This document shows positions 61,202-64,000 of a DNA stretch of 64,000 nt, piece after piece; within the stretch, counting starts at the first letter, position 1, and every line of letters starts with the position of its first letter. This stretch comes from Neobacillus cucumis. Lineage in GTDB: Bacteria > Bacillota > Bacilli > Bacillales_B > DSM-18226. The notes below the pieces were generated by a model. That model was given only the letters and a program-made list of their open reading frames with translations, searched no databases and was not told the origin of the DNA. The stretch lies in assembly GCF_023715505.1 (NCBI RefSeq), contig NZ_JAMBOH010000016.1, positions 62,001 through 126,000 of the forward strand, read 5' to 3'. A program made the translations under genes and the position numbers.

Positions 61202-61851
61202 TGGCTGTTTTAAATCATGCAATCAGTGAAAGGAAAATGGAAAATAGCTTTTACAACAAAACCATTCCAGCTGGAGAAGGCTGGATTTACACACTCGAAC
61301 CAGGCCAAGTCCTACGAATCGTTGATTTAGAAGGAAATCAGGCGGCAGATACCCTGTTTTACGATGCTGACCAGCCATCTGACCATTACAGTGCCATTAA
61401 CACCATTCAGCGTCAAGGAAATGTTTATTTATCAACAGGTTCGATTCTTGTATCTGAATCTGGAAAAGAGCTTGTAAAAATTGTTGCCGATACATGCGGA
61501 CGTCACGATACACTAGGCGGTGCTTGTTCTGCACAAAGCAACACGGTTAGATATTCACACAATACTCTGCCAATGCATAATTGCCGCGATACCTTTATGC
61601 TTCAGCTAGCCAAACACGACAGCCGCTTTACTAAACGGGATTTGGCTCCAAATGTCAATTTTTTTATGAACGTCCCTCTTACTCCAGAGGGAGGATTGAC
61701 TTTTGAAGATGGTGTCTCAGCTCCAGGTAAATATGTTGAACTGCAAGCAATCAGCAAAACACTCGTCTTAATCAGCAACTGCCCGCAGCTTAACAACCCA
61801 TGCAACGCTTATAACCCTACACCTATACAAGTATTGATTTGGGATAAATAA
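61201..61851 (+). CDS. DUF1989 protein, carboxyguanidine deiminase-type subunit, Cys-rich paralogue
   Basis: 216 residues from ATG 61201 with AAAGGAGG upstream. It shares the fold of the preceding gene: IPAGEGWIYTLEPGQVLRIVDLEGNQAADTLFYDA. It keeps candidate metal or catalytic residues: CGRHDTLGGAC, MHNCRDTF and SNCPQLNNPC. The pair would deiminate carboxyguanidine to allophanate with release of ammonia. Translational coupling of the two genes suits an obligate hetero-oligomer. Which one corresponds to CgdA or CgdB is not decided here. Confidence 0.88.
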   Translation: MAVLNHAISERKMENSFYNKTIPAGEGWIYTLEPGQVLRIVDLEGNQAADTLFYDADQPSDHYSAINTIQRQGNVYLSTGSILVSESGKELVKIVADTCGRHDTLGGACSAQSNTVRYSHNTLPMHNCRDTFMLQLAKHDSRFTKRDLAPNVNFFMNVPLTPEGGLTFEDGVSAPGKYVELQAISKTLVLISNCPQLNNPCNAYNPTPIQVLIWDK

Positions 61852-61871
61852 CAACTAAAGGAGTGCTCATC

Positions 61872-64000
61872 ATGTTTAAAAGAATATTAATTGCCAACCG
61901 CGGTGCTATTGCCGTTCGAATTGAAAGAACATTGCGAAAGATGGGCATCCAATCTGTCGCAGTCTATACGAAAGCCGATCAAGACAGCTTGCATGTGGAC
62001 CTAGCTGACCTAGCTATTTTGATTGGTGAAGGGGCTGCTAAAGACAGCTACTTAAATGCAGACCTTATTTTGAAGGCCGCTTTAGACAATCATGTAGATG
62101 CTATTCACCCCGGCTATGGATTTTTAAGTGAAAATGCAGATTTCGCCCGTGCCTGCCGTGAAAAAGGGATTACCTTTATTGGACCAACACCTGAACAAAT
62201 GGAGTTATTTGGATTAAAACACTCTGCACGAGAAATTGCAGTCAAAGCGAGTGTTCCCCTCCTTCCAGGTACTTCACTTATCACCGATTTAACTACTGCC
62301 TTAACAGAAGCAGAACGGATTGGTTATCCTGTTATGTTAAAAAGTACTGCCGGCGGTGGCGGGATTGGCATGCGAGTTTGCCCGGATGCCATATCCCTCC
62401 GCGAGGCATTCGATTCTGTCTGCAGACTGGCAGAAGCAAACTTTAATAATGGCGGTGTCTTTTTAGAAAAATACATTCAGAAGGCCCGTCATGTAGAGGT
62501 TCAGATTTTTGGAAACGAGTTTGGTGAAGTCGCAGCGCTCGGTGAACGCGACTGTTCGATTCAACGCCGCAATCAAAAAGTTGTCGAGGAAAGCCCGGCT
62601 CCTTGTCTCCCCTCTTCCGTAAGAGAAGAAATGCTCGCTTCAGCGAAACGGTTAGCCATGGAAGTGGGATACCGAAGTGCAGGTACGGTAGAATTTTTGT
62701 ATGATCCAGATGAAAAGCGTTTTTACTTTCTTGAAGTAAATACACGACTTCAAGTGGAACACGGTGTCACCGAAGAAGTGTTGAATATTGATTTAGTTGA
62801 ATGGATGGTTCGGGAAGCAGCCGGTGAATTACGCTCATTAGATTCACTATATACCGCACCTAATGGACACAGTATCCAAGCTCGTATCTATGCTGAAGAC
62901 TGCTTGAATGATTTTCGTCCAAGCGGCGGGCAGCTTGACAAGGTTCATTTTTCCGACAATGCCCGAATTGAAACGTGGGTTCGTGATGGTCTGGTTGTCA
63001 CTCCCCTTTATGATCCAATGCTTGCGAAAATAATTGTTCACGCAGAATCCCGGGAAGAAGCGATTAGGCAATTAAGCTTAGCCCTTGAACAAACTCGCCT
63101 TTATGGAGTGACTACTAACCTTCAATATATACAGGCGCTTTTAGAGGAAGAGGATTGCCGAATAGGCAATGTCCATACGCAAATGTTAAAGGAATTCTCC
63201 CCAGATGAACGTGCGATAGAAATCCTTGATGGCGGCATTCAAACAACTGTTCAGGATTGGCCTGGCCGTATTGGGCATTGGGATGTAGGCGTTCCGCCTT
63301 GCGGACCAATGGACCCGTTCTCTTTTAGAATAGGGAATAAATTACTTGGAAATGAAGATCATGCTGCTGGCCTTGAATTAACACTTCGCGGCGGCTCCTT
63401 TCGCTTCCGCAGTGATATGAGGATTGCTCTTACAGGTGCTAATATGAGTGCTAAGCTCGATGAAAATGATGTTCCAATGTATCAGGTTCTAACTGTTAAA
63501 CGCGGCCAAGTGCTGTCCTTTGGTGAAGCGGCATCCGGCATGCGAACCTATTTATTGGTAGCAGGCGGATTGGATATGCCCCTTCATCTCGGCAGTGCAT
63601 CAACGTTCACACTCGGTGGATTTGGTGGTCATGGCGGCCGGGCACTTCGTACCGGTGATGTACTACGCGTAAATAAAAGTACGACTCTTGCAGTAGGTGG
63701 GCTTCCTGCCGTAAAACAGCCTACTATTGAACGAAATTGGACCATTGGCGTAATCCCTGGTCCACATTGTACCGAGGAATTCTTACTGCCTGATTACCTA
63801 AATCAGTTAACGAATACAAGCTGGGAAGTTCATTTTAATAGTTCACGGACCGGTGTCCGCTTAATTGGCCCTGCCCCGTTTTGGGCACGAGAAGATGGCG
63901 GAGAAGCAGGTCTCCATCCATCGAATATACACGATAATGCTTATGCGATTGGAACACTGGATTTAACTGGTGATATGCCGATTTTACTTGGACCTGATGG
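61872..64000 (+). CDS. Urea/guanidine carboxylase, biotin-dependent (3' end outside window)
   Basis: 709 residues are visible from ATG 61872 (AAAGGAGTG upstream); the full family is about 1200. The biotin carboxylase half (about 1-450) has HPGYGFLSENADFA, the ATP-grasp loop KSTAGGGGIGMR, RHVEVQIFG, and EVNTRLQVEH. From about residue 452 an allophanate-hydrolase-subunit-2/KipA-like domain follows (ILDGGIQTTVQDWPGR, GPMDPFSFRIGN, AAGLELTLRGG). The second carboxyltransferase part and the biotinyl domain must lie beyond 64000. Coupled with guanidine riboswitch and DUF1989 genes, carboxylation of guanidine is more likely than of urea. No allophanate hydrolase is visible yet. Confidence 0.93.
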   Translation, partial: MFKRILIANRGAIAVRIERTLRKMGIQSVAVYTKADQDSLHVDLADLAILIGEGAAKDSYLNADLILKAALDNHVDAIHPGYGFLSENADFARACREKGITFIGPTPEQMELFGLKHSAREIAVKASVPLLPGTSLITDLTTALTEAERIGYPVMLKSTAGGGGIGMRVCPDAISLREAFDSVCRLAEANFNNGGVFLEKYIQKARHVEVQIFGNEFGEVAALGERDCSIQRRNQKVVEESPAPCLPSSVREEMLASAKRLAMEVGYRSAGTVEFLYDPDEKRFYFLEVNTRLQVEHGVTEEVLNIDLVEWMVREAAGELRSLDSLYTAPNGHSIQARIYAEDCLNDFRPSGGQLDKVHFSDNARIETWVRDGLVVTPLYDPMLAKIIVHAESREEAIRQLSLALEQTRLYGVTTNLQYIQALLEEEDCRIGNVHTQMLKEFSPDERAIEILDGGIQTTVQDWPGRIGHWDVGVPPCGPMDPFSFRIGNKLLGNEDHAAGLELTLRGGSFRFRSDMRIALTGANMSAKLDENDVPMYQVLTVKRGQVLSFGEAASGMRTYLLVAGGLDMPLHLGSASTFTLGGFGGHGGRALRTGDVLRVNKSTTLAVGGLPAVKQPTIERNWTIGVIPGPHCTEEFLLPDYLNQLTNTSWEVHFNSSRTGVRLIGPAPFWAREDGGEAGLHPSNIHDNAYAIGTLDLTGDMPILLGPD

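Noticed and set aside
1..64000. CRISPR arrays, prophage, defence islands, biosynthetic gene clusters
   Set aside because: No regular repeat-spacer pattern, phage structural genes, nuclease/defence modules or NRPS/PKS genes were seen; the regions are catabolic, transport and spore genes.

Overview
The window reads as chromosomal DNA of a low-GC, endospore-forming Bacillaceae member (Bacillus, Neobacillus or Mesobacillus type). Evidence: CotW/CotX spore coat genes, a Gram-positive lipoteichoic acid synthase, AGGAGG-type ribosome binding sites with TTG/GTG starts, cre and TnrA/GlnR-type operators, a CIRCE element, and two Bacillaceae-type intergenic repeats. No rRNA, tRNA, CRISPR, prophage or transposase gene is seen.

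Layout. 1-8.1 kb is housekeeping and envelope/spore genes: htpG (cut by the window start) behind a perfect CIRCE, a YhgE/Pip membrane protein, a cotW-cotX-cotX-like coat group, ltaS, a DUF3231 gene and a 55-codon gene. 8.2-30.6 kb is a large minus-strand pectin and rhamnogalacturonan island. It holds a PL1 pectate lyase, two GH105 hydrolases, a GH4 alpha-galacturonidase, KdgF, a rhamnogalacturonan acetylesterase, a NodB-type deacetylase, an oligosaccharide ABC importer, a YesM/YesN-type two-component system, uxaC-uxaB-uxaA, and a MOP-superfamily membrane protein beside uxaC. A broken GH28-FN3 gene and a broken GGDEF gene lie at its edge (29.2-31.9 kb).

32.2-50.5 kb is a minus-strand aromatic-acid region: CoA ligase, acyl-CoA dehydrogenase, enoyl-CoA hydratase, 3-hydroxyacyl-CoA dehydrogenase, thiolase, thioesterase, flavin monooxygenase, gentisate dioxygenase and a fumarylacetoacetase-family hydrolase. 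A GAF/PucR regulator and a complete Liv-type ABC importer follow. The simplest reading is import and CoA-dependent side-chain shortening of a hydroxyphenyl-alkanoate or hydroxycinnamate, then ring cleavage through gentisate. 50.9-56.6 kb is a TctCBA tricarboxylate transporter with a CitS/CitT-type two-component system.

56.7-64 kb (mainly plus strand) has a 37-codon ORF, a secreted M14 carboxypeptidase and a guanidine-nitrogen locus. That locus has two ykkC/guanidine-I riboswitches, one before an APC-family permease and one before two DUF1989 proteins (carboxyguanidine deiminase type) and a biotin-dependent urea/guanidine carboxylase that runs off the window end. Each riboswitch is preceded by a perfect TGTNA-N7-TNACA box centred about 51 bp upstream of the predicted transcription start. 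This predicts that nitrogen starvation (TnrA/GlnR) and ligand sensing (riboswitch) jointly gate guanidine use, and it is the most interesting regulatory observation here.
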